Below, in pieces: positions 1 through 9,625 of a DNA stretch of 64,000 nt; positions within the stretch are counted from its first letter, which is position 1; every line of letters begins with the position of its first letter. Below the pieces are notes generated by a model. It searched no databases. It was not told the origin of the DNA and saw only the letters and a program-made list of their open reading frames with translations. Origin of the DNA: JAAEPI01 sp964352625 (GTDB lineage Bacteria; Bacteroidota; Bacteroidia; Cytophagales; Cyclobacteriaceae); NCBI GenBank assembly GCA_964352625.1, contig CAYGSD010000004.1, forward strand, positions 1 through 64,000, written 5' to 3'. Made by a program: the position numbers and the translations under genes.

Positions 1-2
1 TC

Positions 3-152
3 ATGGCTAAGAAGGTAGTAGCAACTCTAAAACAACCAGGCGGAGCGAAGTTCGCCAAGATTATAAAAGCAATCAAAACTGAGAGCGGTTCTTACTCTTT
101 TAGAGAAGAAATGGTTCCCGAAGCTGAGGTAAAGAACGCTTTGGCAAAATAA
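3..152 (+). CDS. DUF4295 family small protein
   Basis: A complete 49-residue basic protein, too short for most ORF callers, beginning MAKKVVATLKQ and ending KNALAK. Small lysine-rich proteins of this kind are annotated as DUF4295 in Bacteroidota and usually follow the ribosomal protein genes rpmB and rpmG and precede ftsY. Its place ahead of ftsY fits, although a protease gene now lies between them. The function is unknown; the genomic company suggests a ribosome-associated role, which is inference. The ATG is the third base of the window, so the upstream genes are not visible. A strong terminator follows. Confidence 0.88.
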   Translation: MAKKVVATLKQPGGAKFAKIIKAIKTESGSYSFREEMVPEAEVKNALAK

Positions 153-172
153 TTTTAGTAAAAACTCAATCG

Positions 173-204
173 AAAGCCGCTCGGAAAACCGGGCGGCTTT
201 TTTT
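173..204 (+). terminator. Rho-independent terminator after DUF4295
   Basis: Stem AAGCCGCTCGG / CCGGGCGGCTT around an AAAA loop, followed by a run of seven T. It ends the presumed ribosomal-protein transcript and isolates it from the protease gene. The remaining sequence up to base 369 shows nothing I can name beyond a possible AT-rich promoter near 322-329 (TATACTTG). Confidence 0.88.
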
Positions 205-369
205 GGTTTAAACCATTTAAACCAAGATTTTACCTCTCGTAATTATCTTCTGATAATACAATCCAATCTTGGATGTGGATAACTTTTTGCCTAAATACCT
301 TCCGCAAACGGTTGCATTCGTTATACTTGGCCGTTTTTCTTATATGTTCAACCAACCAAACACTACAAC

Positions 370-3300
370 ATGAAGAAGATTTTTACTTTAATTCTAATCG
401 GGGGAATCGGGTTTAGTGCCTTTTCGCAGGATTGGACACAAGAGACTTCTAAGCTCTTTTATTGGAGCAAAGAAGGCAAAGTGTTTATTGAGCCGGATCA
501 TACCTCAGTGGCCATTTATTTTAGGCATGTTCCTACTAAAAGTGTAGAGCAAAACTTTAATCAGAGACTTAGTCAATCTCGTGTAGCCAGAGCACAATCA
601 ATAAAGACTGAAATCATGGGTAATAAGGGCATGATGAGGATAGAAGATGCGGAAGGTCTCGTGTCTTTAGAATCAGCCCAGTCTAGACAGAATTTTCTGA
701 GGGATTTCAGCCTGGCCGACGCAGGAGCTTATGATCTGTTACCAGCTTTTCAGGTGGACGGAATGAAAGCATGGCTTACGAAGCGTGTGATCATTCGGCT
801 GAATGATGGCGTTGATTTGAGTCAGATTCAAAGCACTCTGAATAAATACGACGGAAGAATAGTCAAAACAATGACTGATCAAAATACCTTTTTGGTTCAA
901 GTAGATCAGATAGAAAACCAACTGCCACTCATTCAGGAGGTCGGTGAATCCGGCTTGCTTGACTGGGGAGAGCCAGATTTTAAGATGGAAATTGTCAAAT
1001 TCATTGACCCAAATTACCAATATCAATGGCACTTAAATAATACTGGCGGTACAGACTTAGGAGGAAAAGCACTCCTAAATGATGCCGATATTGATGCGCC
1101 TGAGGCTTGGAGCATTGCGCTAGGCAATGGGGTCACGGTTGCGGTTATAGATGATGGTTTGGAAAACCATGAGGATATGGCTCCCCTTCTCAACGGTTAC
1201 ACTCCAGCAAATGGAGGAAATGGCACTCCATCAACATCAACGGATGGACATGGTCAGCAGTGCGCTGGTTTGATCGGAGCACTTCACAATGAGATTGGCG
1301 TGAGGGGTGTTTCACCTGGAGTGAGCATGTTTAGTGTCAATATTTTTGCGCCCGGAACCAGTAACGCCGATGTGGCAGATGGTATCAATTGGGCAGTAAA
1401 TAATGGAGCTGACGTGCTGAGTAATTCTTGGGGATTTACCTCATGCACGGCTAACATTTCCTCGATCACGGCAGCTTTTAATAATGCCGCGACCAATGGT
1501 CGTGGAGGATTGGGATGCATCATTTTAGTAGCCTCAGGAAATGATTTTAATACTTGCGTTTCTTATCCGGCAGATCTCCCTTCTGTAACTGCCGTAGGAG
1601 GCATTTCAGGAGATGGTCAAAGAAGTAATTTCAGTAATTATGGACCTGCCTTGGATATAGTAGCTCCGAGTAATGATGACTGGCAGTTCAACGGTCAGGG
1701 TCAGCTAATCAATACTGCCCATGATTTGGTAACTATTGACAGGGAAGGCAGTGCCGGCTGGTTTTCTGGAAACTACAGCACGGGCTTTGGAGGTACTTCA
1801 GGTGCTACCCCAATCGCAGCGGGTGTAGCTGCATTGGTACTTTCAGTTGATCCTTCTCTTACTAAAGCTGAGGTAGAAAATATTTTGTACACCACAACAG
1901 ATGATGCCGGTCCTGCCGGATTTGACAATGAATACGGTCATGGAAGGGTAAATGCTTATCAAGCAGTTTTGGCAGCAGGTGGGTCGAGTGATACTCAAGC
2001 TCCGACCGTGCCAAACGGACTGACTGCCTCTAACATTGGCTCGTCCAGTTTTGATGTGAGTTGGAATGCCTCCTCTGATGACACGGGGGTGACGGGCTAC
2101 AATGTCTTCCTAGACGGATCGAATATCGGATCGGTTACTGGAACTTCCACGAGTATCACTGGACTTAATCCTAGTGCGAGCTACTCAGTTAGAGTTTCGG
2201 CCTTTGATGCAGCTTCAAACGAATCTGGTCAGTCCTCTGCTCTGAATGTGACCACATCAGTTGCAACCGTTTCTTGTGCATCTACCGTTTCTTCATTCCC
2301 ATATACCGAAGGTTTTGAATCTGGCACTGGCTGGACACAGGTCGGAGGAGATGATGGCAACTGGACTCGAGATTCCGCAGGAACACCTTCATCAAATACC
2401 GGACCTTCTTCGGCAATAGAAGGCTCATTCTACATGTACACGGAGGCCTCAACAAATGGGCTTGGAAGTAACGCAACAGTTATTCTCGAAAGCCCATGTT
2501 ATGACTTGTCAGCAGCCTCTTCCACTACATTTTCATTCCAGAATCATATGTATGGCTCAAACATGGGGTCTTTGTCTTTGGAGGCCACCACGGATGATCA
2601 ATCATGGTCCACGCTATGGTCTTTGTCAGGAAATCAAGGGAACCAATGGAATGAAGTGGATGTGAGCTTAGACACTTATGCAGGAAGCACTGTTAAGCTT
2701 AGGTTCGTTGGTGTAACTGGGTCTAGTTGGCAAAGTGATATCACAATTGATGCACTGGAATTAAACGTTGATGGCGGTGGAGCCGATACAGAGGCGCCCT
2801 CAACTCCAGCAGGAGTTGCGAGCTCAAATATTACCACTTCGTCATTTGATGTTAGCTGGAACGCCTCATCGGATAATGTAGGAGTCACAGGCTATAACAT
2901 TTATCTCGATGGTTCCAATATTGGCATAGTCACCGGTACCTCAGCGAGCGTTACTGGGTTGAGTGCAAGTACAAGTTATTCAGTTCGTATCTCGGCTATA
3001 GATGCAGCGAGCAATGAATCCGCACAATCTGCACCCATCAATGTGACGACAAATGGAACCAGCATTTCGTGCTCATCCACTGTCTCGGGATTCCCATATT
3101 CAGAGGGATTTGAATCGAATGACGGGTGGACGCAAATAACTGGCGATGACGGAAACTGGTTGAGAGATGCGAATGGAACCCCTTCGTCAGGAACAGGACC
3201 TAGTTCTGCGGTTCAAGGTTCATTTTACATGTTTTTGGAAGCCTCTACTAACGGAAGCACGGGCCAGCTTGGATCAAATGCCACGGCTATTCTGGAGAGC

Positions 3301-4173
3301 CCTTGTTTTGATCTTTCAAGTGAAAGCTCGGCTACATTTTCTTTCGAGTACCATATGTATGGTACCAGTGTAGGATCACTTGCGGTTCAAGCTTCTATAG
3401 ATGGTATCAATTGGTCTAATATCTGGTCGCTTTCTGGGAACCAAGGAAATTCCTGGCAGTCGGTAAATCTGGATTTGGCTTCTTATCTGGGATCCGAAGT
3501 GAAGCTTAGGATGGTAGGAACCACCGGAAGTAGCTGGTCTAGTGATATCGCTATCGATGACCTTTCGTTGACTACCGGAAGCGGTGGAGGTACCACAGCC
3601 GTAACCTTAACGATCGTTTTGGATAACTACCCTGAGGAGACTAGCTGGGAAATTCTTGATGGAACAACCGTGGTAGCGTCAGGCGGAACCTATGGCTCAC
3701 AGCCCGATGGTTCAACTGTCGTTGAGAACATTGACCTTTCTTCAGGATGTTACGATTTTGTGATTGATGACACCTATGGTGATGGAATTTGCTGCTCCTA
3801 TGGAAATGGGTCGTACAGCCTAACCGATGGCGGAACAACACTGGCTTCAGGCGGGTCATTCGGCTCTAGTGAGACTACAAATTTCTGTATCAATGGAGGT
3901 AGCTTCAATCGCTCTTATTTCGTTTCATCAACTTCAGTTGGAGTCCCTGCGACCTTCGATATTTACCCCAACCCTGTGGTAGGTGATGAGCTTAAAATTG
4001 AGAGTACGCGAAATGACATCTCCTATAGCGTTATGAATCTGTCGGGTCAGTTGGTGTCGAAAGGACGGGCTTCTGGCAAATCCATTGACGTTTCTCAATT
4101 GGGCGCTGGCTTGTACACGATCCAGTTAGAGTCGAACGGAAAATCAGTAGTAAGAAAATTCGTGAAGCAATAA
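370..4173 (+). CDS. T9SS-secreted S8 (subtilisin-like) serine peptidase
   Basis: 1267 residues. A signal peptide (about 1-19, ending FSAFSQ) leads into an N-terminal prodomain-like region. The subtilase domain spans about 245-535 with the triad Asp261 (VIDDG), His294 (DGHG) and Ser477 (GTSGATP), and oxyanion Asn391 (ASGN). Two copies of a unit made of a fibronectin type III domain and a MAM/jelly-roll-like domain follow (about 540-803 and 804-1073). Next comes a Cys-containing beta domain with GDGICCSYGNG, then a T9SS sorting domain (about 1195-1267, IYPNP, ending VRKFVKQ). It should be an extracellular or surface-anchored protease that degrades protein. It is flanked by terminators on both sides and is a single-gene unit. 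The family call is firm; the substrate is unknown. Confidence 0.95.
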   Translation: MKKIFTLILIGGIGFSAFSQDWTQETSKLFYWSKEGKVFIEPDHTSVAIYFRHVPTKSVEQNFNQRLSQSRVARAQSIKTEIMGNKGMMRIEDAEGLVSLESAQSRQNFLRDFSLADAGAYDLLPAFQVDGMKAWLTKRVIIRLNDGVDLSQIQSTLNKYDGRIVKTMTDQNTFLVQVDQIENQLPLIQEVGESGLLDWGEPDFKMEIVKFIDPNYQYQWHLNNTGGTDLGGKALLNDADIDAPEAWSIALGNGVTVAVIDDGLENHEDMAPLLNGYTPANGGNGTPSTSTDGHGQQCAGLIGALHNEIGVRGVSPGVSMFSVNIFAPGTSNADVADGINWAVNNGADVLSNSWGFTSCTANISSITAAFNNAATNGRGGLGCIILVASGNDFNTCVSYPADLPSVTAVGGISGDGQRSNFSNYGPALDIVAPSNDDWQFNGQGQLINTAHDLVTIDREGSAGWFSGNYSTGFGGTSGATPIAAGVAALVLSVDPSLTKAEVENILYTTTDDAGPAGFDNEYGHGRVNAYQAVLAAGGSSDTQAPTVPNGLTASNIGSSSFDVSWNASSDDTGVTGYNVFLDGSNIGSVTGTSTSITGLNPSASYSVRVSAFDAASNESGQSSALNVTTSVATVSCASTVSSFPYTEGFESGTGWTQVGGDDGNWTRDSAGTPSSNTGPSSAIEGSFYMYTEASTNGLGSNATVILESPCYDLSAASSTTFSFQNHMYGSNMGSLSLEATTDDQSWSTLWSLSGNQGNQWNEVDVSLDTYAGSTVKLRFVGVTGSSWQSDITIDALELNVDGGGADTEAPSTPAGVASSNITTSSFDVSWNASSDNVGVTGYNIYLDGSNIGIVTGTSASVTGLSASTSYSVRISAIDAASNESAQSAPINVTTNGTSISCSSTVSGFPYSEGFESNDGWTQITGDDGNWLRDANGTPSSGTGPSSAVQGSFYMFLEASTNGSTGQLGSNATAILESPCFDLSSESSATFSFEYHMYGTSVGSLAVQASIDGINWSNIWSLSGNQGNSWQSVNLDLASYLGSEVKLRMVGTTGSSWSSDIAIDDLSLTTGSGGGTTAVTLTIVLDNYPEETSWEILDGTTVVASGGTYGSQPDGSTVVENIDLSSGCYDFVIDDTYGDGICCSYGNGSYSLTDGGTTLASGGSFGSSETTNFCINGGSFNRSYFVSSTSVGVPATFDIYPNPVVGDELKIESTRNDISYSVMNLSGQLVSKGRASGKSIDVSQLGAGLYTIQLESNGKSVVRKFVKQ
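1985..3590 (+). repeat. Tandem ~0.8-kb intragenic duplication (FN3 + MAM-like unit)
   Basis: Two consecutive units of about 795-810 bp inside the S8 peptidase gene encode the same domain pair. Each starts with (D)TQAP / (D)TEAP, carries SSFDVSWNASSD and later SFPYxEGFES, and ends with GSSWxSDI. The copies have diverged at the DNA level but remain clearly alignable in protein, pointing to an older internal duplication. Confidence 0.85.
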
Positions 4174-4195
4174 TTCACGCATTAACCCTAAACCT

Positions 4196-4230
4196 GAAAG
4201 CCATCTCATTTGAGATGGCTTTCTTTTTTT
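4196..4230 (+). terminator. Rho-independent terminator after S8 peptidase
   Basis: Perfect 13-bp stem GAAAGCCATCTCA / TGAGATGGCTTTC around a TT loop, followed by a T-rich tract, 22 bases after the protease stop codon and 35 bases before ftsY. Confidence 0.9.
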
Positions 4231-4265
4231 ATTGGTCGTGAGTTTTTGGGCTAATTTTACCTCCT

Positions 4266-5225
4266 ATGGGAATATTCAACATATTCAATAAGGAGAAGAA
4301 AGAATCCCTCGACAAGGGTCTTGAGAAATCTAAAGAGAGCTTTTTTGGAAAGCTTGGGCGCGCAGTGGCCGGCAAATCCACGGTGGACGCAGAGGTACTG
4401 GATGAGTTGGAAGAGGTGTTGATCACCTCTGATGTAGGTGTAGAAACTACTGTCAAAATAATAGAGCGAATAGAGGAGCGAGTAGCCAAGGACAAGTATG
4501 TCAATACGGAAGAATTGGACAGAATTCTCCGCGAAGAAATAGCCGGATTGCTTTCAGAAAACAATACCGTCGATCTCACTGATTTTGAAATCCCAAAAGT
4601 GGATGGCCCATACGTCATCCTAGTTGTAGGTGTGAATGGAGTCGGAAAGACCACAACCATTGGAAAGCTTGCCGCGCAGTATAAAAATCAAGGTAAGAAA
4701 GTCATTCTTGGCGCAGCGGACACGTTCCGAGCGGCAGCTGTAGACCAACTGAAAATGTGGGGAGAGCGAGTAGGTGTGGAAGTAGTGGCCAAAGGCATGA
4801 ATACTGACCCATCGGCAGTGGCATTTGAGGCAGCAGAGAAGGGCGCTAAGGAAAATGCCGACGTGGTAATCATAGATACGGCAGGCAGACTCCATACCAA
4901 AGTGAACCTCATGAACGAGCTGACTAAAATCAAAAAGGTCGTTCAAAAATTCATCCCGGATGCGCCGCACGACGTGATGTTGGTGCTTGATGGGAGCACG
5001 GGGCAAAACGCATTTATCCAGGCACAGGAATTTACCAAAGCGACGGATGTCACGTCATTGGCCATTACCAAATTGGATGGCACGGCCAAAGGCGGGGTAG
5101 TGATTGGTATTTCGGATCAATTCAAAATTCCTGTCAGGTATATTGGAGTCGGAGAGAAAGTTGAGGATCTCCAGGTGTTCAATAAAATGGAATTTGTGGA
5201 TTCATTTTTCAACAAAGTTAATTAG
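4266..5225 (+). CDS. ftsY: Signal recognition particle receptor FtsY
   Basis: 319 residues. FtsY is the SRP receptor GTPase that docks ribosome-nascent-chain complexes at the inner membrane. The N domain is at about 25-105. The SRP-type G domain has a P-loop GVNGVGKTTT (122-131), the GAADTFRAAAVDQL insertion-box element, DTAGRLH and TKLDGTAKGG, and ends with the typical GVGEKVEDLQVFN. There is no long acidic A domain, only a short charged amphipathic N-terminus (MGIFNIFNKEKK), as usual outside Enterobacteria. The stop codon overlaps the end of the convergent DUF6134-like gene by 8 bases. Confidence 0.97.
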   Translation: MGIFNIFNKEKKESLDKGLEKSKESFFGKLGRAVAGKSTVDAEVLDELEEVLITSDVGVETTVKIIERIEERVAKDKYVNTEELDRILREEIAGLLSENNTVDLTDFEIPKVDGPYVILVVGVNGVGKTTTIGKLAAQYKNQGKKVILGAADTFRAAAVDQLKMWGERVGVEVVAKGMNTDPSAVAFEAAEKGAKENADVVIIDTAGRLHTKVNLMNELTKIKKVVQKFIPDAPHDVMLVLDGSTGQNAFIQAQEFTKATDVTSLAITKLDGTAKGGVVIGISDQFKIPVRYIGVGEKVEDLQVFNKMEFVDSFFNKVN

Positions 5226-5883
5226 CCTCTACAAAAAGTGAGTCAGCCTTTGATTGAATCGCTTTCATTGTGCTGGGCTGGATCACGAAATTGAAGTTTG
5301 CAAAATCCCTCTGCACGCGCACATCAGTACAGATACCATTTACATACGTGTAGTAATTGTCACCATCGGGTGAGGCCAGCAGATACCTGTGCTTATCCAC
5401 TTTCTTAAAAGTCAGGAACTGGGCAAACTGCTGCGAAAAAACAACCTGGCCATCATTTGGCTCTTCAAAGTAAATCTGAGAGATGGAATACTCGATTGGG
5501 TCTGTTACTTCAGCAGAAACCCCGTCTAACGTCAGAGTATGGCCTTTCTTCGAACTAACAATTTTTGAATCCTTCTGAGTGCGACCATTCAGGGTACTTA
5601 GTGCCTTGCCCCAGTCAAGATGCGCACCACGAAATTTCTCATACATGCTATACCTGATGGTAAAGGAAAACAGGACCTTATACGTCACCTCGCTTTCGAT
5701 CTTAATCTCTTCAATCTCTCCCTCCACCGTTTTTTTCACCGTCATCAATCCAAGATTTTTGCTCCCCTTCATTACATCGTACCTCAGCGTTTGTCCGCTC
5801 ACCGATGTGAGGAACAAAAAGAGGAGGAGAACGGATGTGAATCTAAAAATCAAGGCCTTTGTTGTTGTATATTGTAAGGACAC
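5218..5883 (-). CDS. DUF6134-like exported protein
   Basis: 221 residues with an N-terminal hydrophobic segment (about 13-30, ending SVSGQ) read as a signal peptide, followed by a beta-rich domain starting LRYDVMKGSKNLG. The pattern (xYDVxxxGxxxGxxxVxK, later YSMYEKFxxG and a late YTYVNG) resembles DUF6134/DUF3108-like periplasmic proteins of unknown function in Bacteroidota. The only reasonable start is GTG; the next in-frame ATG lies beyond the signal sequence. It is convergent with ftsY and divergently placed against the hydrolase-OsmC gene, with 30 bases between them. Confidence 0.7.
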   Translation of the reverse strand: MSLQYTTTKALIFRFTSVLLLFLFLTSVSGQTLRYDVMKGSKNLGLMTVKKTVEGEIEEIKIESEVTYKVLFSFTIRYSMYEKFRGAHLDWGKALSTLNGRTQKDSKIVSSKKGHTLTLDGVSAEVTDPIEYSISQIYFEEPNDGQVVFSQQFAQFLTFKKVDKHRYLLASPDGDNYYTYVNGICTDVRVQRDFANFNFVIQPSTMKAIQSKADSLFVEAN

Positions 5884-5913
5884 AATGATAACCGAATAGT
5901 CAATTCCTACGCC

Positions 5914-7119
5914 ATGAAGTACAAAAAAATCTCCTTTAAAAGCAAATCAGATGTAGAATTATCGGCACAATTGGACTTCCCCATTCAGAAAGTGCCCGCT
6001 GCTTTCGCGGTTTTTGCCCATTGTTTTACCTGTTCCAAAAACCTGAAATCAGTAGACAATATTTCTCGAGCTCTCACCAATAAGGGCATTGCTGTTTTGC
6101 GATTTGATTTTACCGGTTTAGGGCAGAGCGATGGAGATTTTTCAGACACTAACTTTTCTTCCAATCTGTCGGATATAGAAGCAGCCTATGAGTTTCTGGA
6201 AGAAAATTATAAAGCTCCGCAGATTCTGGTTGGTCATTCCTTGGGAGGAGCGGCAGTACTGAACGTCGCTTCTCGGTTGGCAGAAGTTCGGGCGGTTGCT
6301 ACAATAGGCGCACCCTCTACACCTGAGCATGTTCGCCATTTGCTTAAAAATGGAGAAGAGGAGCTCAAGAAAGAGGGAGTGGCAGAAGTCAATATTGGAG
6401 GTCGTACGTTCAAAATGAAAAAGCAATTCTTGGATGATTTGGAAGAAAGATCGGGGAGCGACGAGATTAGAAACCTGGGTAGATCTCTATTGATTCTTCA
6501 TTCGCCGCAGGATAAAATCGTGTCAATTGATAATGCTTCAGAAATTTACCTGCAGGCCATGCACCCAAAGAGTTTTATCACGCTGGACAAAGCGGATCAC
6601 TTGCTCTTGAAGGAAAGTGATGCAATGTATGCAGGTGAGGTAATTGCATCTTGGGCTTCTAGGTATTTGGATTTGCAAGAGCAAGAACTACAACCCGAAG
6701 GAGAGGTGAAGGTGCGGACAGGTAGCAAGGGCTTTACCACCGAAATTACCGCTGGCCGCCATCAAATGGTGGCTGATGAACCAGCGAGTGTCGGAGGAGC
6801 GGATTTGGGGCCGTCACCTTATGGCTATTTGCTTTCGGCATTGGGGGCTTGCACGGCCATGACGCTTCGGATGTATGCGGACCACAAAAAGTTAAATTTG
6901 GAGGAGGTAGAAGTTAAGCTCACGCACGACAAGGTGCATATTCAGGACGGTGAAAACACGGAAGGCTCCAAAGGAAAGATCGATGAAATCAAGCGGTTTA
7001 TCAGATTGGAGGGTGATCTTACGGAAGATCAACGGAAGCGGCTTATTGAAATCGCAGATAGGTGTCCGGTGCACAAGACGATTGAAGGCAAGCCAAGAAT
7101 TTTGACTGAGGAGGTTTAG
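5914..7119 (+). CDS. Bifunctional alpha/beta hydrolase - OsmC family protein
   Basis: 401 residues, a fusion known from many bacteria. The N-terminal alpha/beta hydrolase (about 1-255) has the nucleophile elbow GHSLGG (Ser109) and a late DKADH that supplies the catalytic His. The C-terminal OsmC-like domain (about 265-401) has peroxidatic Cys313 (GACTAMT) and the second redox Cys384 (RCPVHKT). OsmC proteins reduce organic hydroperoxides with thiol cofactors. The hydrolase half is esterase-like with unknown substrate; freeing a peroxidised acyl group for the OsmC half is an inference. It appears to be a single-gene unit. Confidence 0.93.
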   Translation: MKYKKISFKSKSDVELSAQLDFPIQKVPAAFAVFAHCFTCSKNLKSVDNISRALTNKGIAVLRFDFTGLGQSDGDFSDTNFSSNLSDIEAAYEFLEENYKAPQILVGHSLGGAAVLNVASRLAEVRAVATIGAPSTPEHVRHLLKNGEEELKKEGVAEVNIGGRTFKMKKQFLDDLEERSGSDEIRNLGRSLLILHSPQDKIVSIDNASEIYLQAMHPKSFITLDKADHLLLKESDAMYAGEVIASWASRYLDLQEQELQPEGEVKVRTGSKGFTTEITAGRHQMVADEPASVGGADLGPSPYGYLLSALGACTAMTLRMYADHKKLNLEEVEVKLTHDKVHIQDGENTEGSKGKIDEIKRFIRLEGDLTEDQRKRLIEIADRCPVHKTIEGKPRILTEEV

Positions 7120-7195
7120 AAATTGCACAATAAATTCTTCATGAATAATTGTGAGTCCAAAGATCAGGTTAGTATTGCGGTTTCGTCACCTATCC

Positions 7196-9625
7196 ATGAA
7201 AAAAGTAATTTCCGGTAAATACTGGATGCAGTTGGCAATCCTAGGAGCCTTGTGGCTGCTTATTGACCAATATGAAATTTTCCAATACCTGAGACTGCCT
7301 GAATTGATGCCGATTGTTTTCGGCGTGTTTGCAGTTAACCATTGGTTATCTGAAAAATGGCAGTTACATTTTCAGAACCTGGTCTTCGTTGGATCTGTAA
7401 TTATTTTGTTCGGAGTGATCCCCGGAGCTTACCTTTTAGCGCTTTTGGGACTGTATATCGGGCTGCTTTGTTCGCCAATTCCTTTTAGATTAAAGACTAC
7501 AGCAATAGTGTTAATTGCCGGACTGGTACTCTACGCCTGGAGAAATTGGTCTTTGCCTCTGGAATTTGTTTCGGTCCTTCCAATTTTCGGTTCCATCGTA
7601 ATGTTCCGCACTATAATTTTTCTCTTTGACCAATCTTATGGACTGAAGTATGGCCCGGTCAAGGATGTTTCCTATTTCTTGATACTACCTAATTTGCTTT
7701 TTCCGGTATTCCCAATTATCGATTACAAGACGTTCAATAAGTCTAGGAACAAAGGAGAAATCGCATTTGCCCGAGGGCTTCAATTAATTTTTCGAGGTAT
7801 TACCCATTTACTTTTTTTTAGAGTCATTTATCATTTCTGGATACCATCTCCGGGTGCGATAATCGACGCGGTATCTGCACTTCAATACATAGCAACTAGC
7901 TATCTGGGGGTAGTTAAGCTTTCAGGGATGTTCCATATAGTGATCGGCATTTTATGTCTTTTTGGGTACAACCTTCCTGACATTTTCCACAACTATTTCC
8001 TTGCTGATGGATTTAGCGATTTATGGAAGCGAATCAATTCGTATTGGAGGGATTTCATCCTTAAGGTTTTTTACTACCCGTTTTACTTAAAAATAAAATC
8101 CAAGCAGTTCACATTGACATTAGTGATTACGGTGTTGGTTTCATTCGTGCTCAACTGGTTCATGCACTCCTATCAATGGCTGTGGATATTAGGTAATTTC
8201 CCGGTTACCATTATTGACTTGATATTTTGGGGCTCATTCGGGGTACTAGTAGCCATGAGCGCTTTTTGGCAAAGGACCCAATCTCTGAAGAAATCCCTGA
8301 CTGGCAAGCAAACTTTCTTCAAATCATTTTTAAGATCTGTAAGAATACTTCTGGTGTTTAGCACAATGGCTGTGTTGTGGTCATTATGGCAAGTGCCTAG
8401 TCTCCAAGTTTTTATGCGATTATTCGAGTTAATCGCAGATAATCTCACCCATCAGTGGTTGCCGATCTCCTTGAGTATTCTGGCCATACTTACTACACTT
8501 TCCATTTATTTACACTTAGACGCCACAAAGAGTAAAGTGACCGAAGTAGTAGGTTCGAGGCGATTTAATTTAGGAGGAAACCTGCTTTTGATATTTCTCT
8601 TTATAGTGCTGTTATACGTTCCCTTCAGGGATCGGGTCAGCAGAGAAATTGGCGTAAACCTTCATCTTCTGGCCGGCCAGAGCATTAACGATGGTGACAA
8701 GAGCCGGCAATTTGATGGCTACTATGAAAACTTAACTTCTGGCATCACTGACATGCTTTCTGAGTCAAGAATTTTAGAAACCAAAAAGGTTACCCGTAAG
8801 GCCCTAAAGCAACTCACTACCGAGTACCCATTGGCGTTTACCCTGGAGCCGAATTTGGAAGTAGATTATCGAGGAGGAATTTTTTCAACCAATTCCTGGG
8901 GATTCCGCGATGATGAGTATTCAATCGAAAAACAATCTGGAGTACATAGAATTGCTATTATGGGTTCGTCGGATGAGCTAGGCCAAGCAATAAATGATGA
9001 ATATGTATTCGATAAACTATTGGAGAAGAAACTAATTATGAACGGCCATGGTCATGTTGAAATTATTAATTTTTCCATGCCTGGCAGTTCTGTTATTCCG
9101 TCGGTGTATAGAGCCGAGTATGTAAATGAGCAGTTTTCTCCTGATACATTTCTGTTCTTCATACATGCTCCGGAATGGAATCGACTGTTAATTCGCTTGT
9201 CAATGATCATTAGTTTAGAGAATGATCTTCCTGTGAAATTGGATTCTCTACTATCTGATTTGAAAATTGACAGGGGCGGAAATAGGACTGAGATTTATGA
9301 GGAATTGAAACCACACCAGGAGAGAATAGTTGAATTCGCACTACGGGAATTAATAGAACTAAAGAAAATTGAAAAGGAAATTCTGGTCGTTTTAATGCCC
9401 AATTCCAGCAAGAAATTGAAAAGAGATATTCTTGATGCCGGGCAAATCTTAAATGAAAACGGAATTCAGACATTCAGTTTGGACGGGATTTATGAAGGGA
9501 AAGCCAAGAAAGAAATCATAGTATCAGAAGCCGATCATCATCCAAATGAGTCGGCTCATGAATTGATTGCTGAAAAACTTTTTGAAGCCATTGTAAACCA
9601 GGAAATATCAGAAGGATGGAAATGA
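7196..9625 (+). CDS. MBOAT acyltransferase fused to SGNH hydrolase domain (DltB-DltD-like)
   Basis: 809 residues from the ATG at 7196; an in-frame GTG at 7151 would add 15 residues with no obvious merit. The first ~470 residues are strongly hydrophobic with many membrane segments. They carry MBOAT hallmarks: PNLLFPVFPIIDYKTF, then GYNLPDIFHNYF..SFxDLWKRINSYWRDF, and MHSYQWLWI with the presumed catalytic His324. The last ~230 residues form an SGNH-type domain: GSSDELG (candidate Ser592), MPGSS, and DHHPNESAH (Asp780, His782). MBOAT plus SGNH is the logic of DltB/DltD and AlgI/AlgJ, normally in separate chains. It starts an operon and overlaps the carrier-protein gene by 10 bases, so a carrier-bound acyl group is the likely donor. 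Acceptor unknown. Confidence 0.85.
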   Translation: MKKVISGKYWMQLAILGALWLLIDQYEIFQYLRLPELMPIVFGVFAVNHWLSEKWQLHFQNLVFVGSVIILFGVIPGAYLLALLGLYIGLLCSPIPFRLKTTAIVLIAGLVLYAWRNWSLPLEFVSVLPIFGSIVMFRTIIFLFDQSYGLKYGPVKDVSYFLILPNLLFPVFPIIDYKTFNKSRNKGEIAFARGLQLIFRGITHLLFFRVIYHFWIPSPGAIIDAVSALQYIATSYLGVVKLSGMFHIVIGILCLFGYNLPDIFHNYFLADGFSDLWKRINSYWRDFILKVFYYPFYLKIKSKQFTLTLVITVLVSFVLNWFMHSYQWLWILGNFPVTIIDLIFWGSFGVLVAMSAFWQRTQSLKKSLTGKQTFFKSFLRSVRILLVFSTMAVLWSLWQVPSLQVFMRLFELIADNLTHQWLPISLSILAILTTLSIYLHLDATKSKVTEVVGSRRFNLGGNLLLIFLFIVLLYVPFRDRVSREIGVNLHLLAGQSINDGDKSRQFDGYYENLTSGITDMLSESRILETKKVTRKALKQLTTEYPLAFTLEPNLEVDYRGGIFSTNSWGFRDDEYSIEKQSGVHRIAIMGSSDELGQAINDEYVFDKLLEKKLIMNGHGHVEIINFSMPGSSVIPSVYRAEYVNEQFSPDTFLFFIHAPEWNRLLIRLSMIISLENDLPVKLDSLLSDLKIDRGGNRTEIYEELKPHQERIVEFALRELIELKKIEKEILVVLMPNSSKKLKRDILDAGQILNENGIQTFSLDGIYEGKAKKEIIVSEADHHPNESAHELIAEKLFEAIVNQEISEGWK

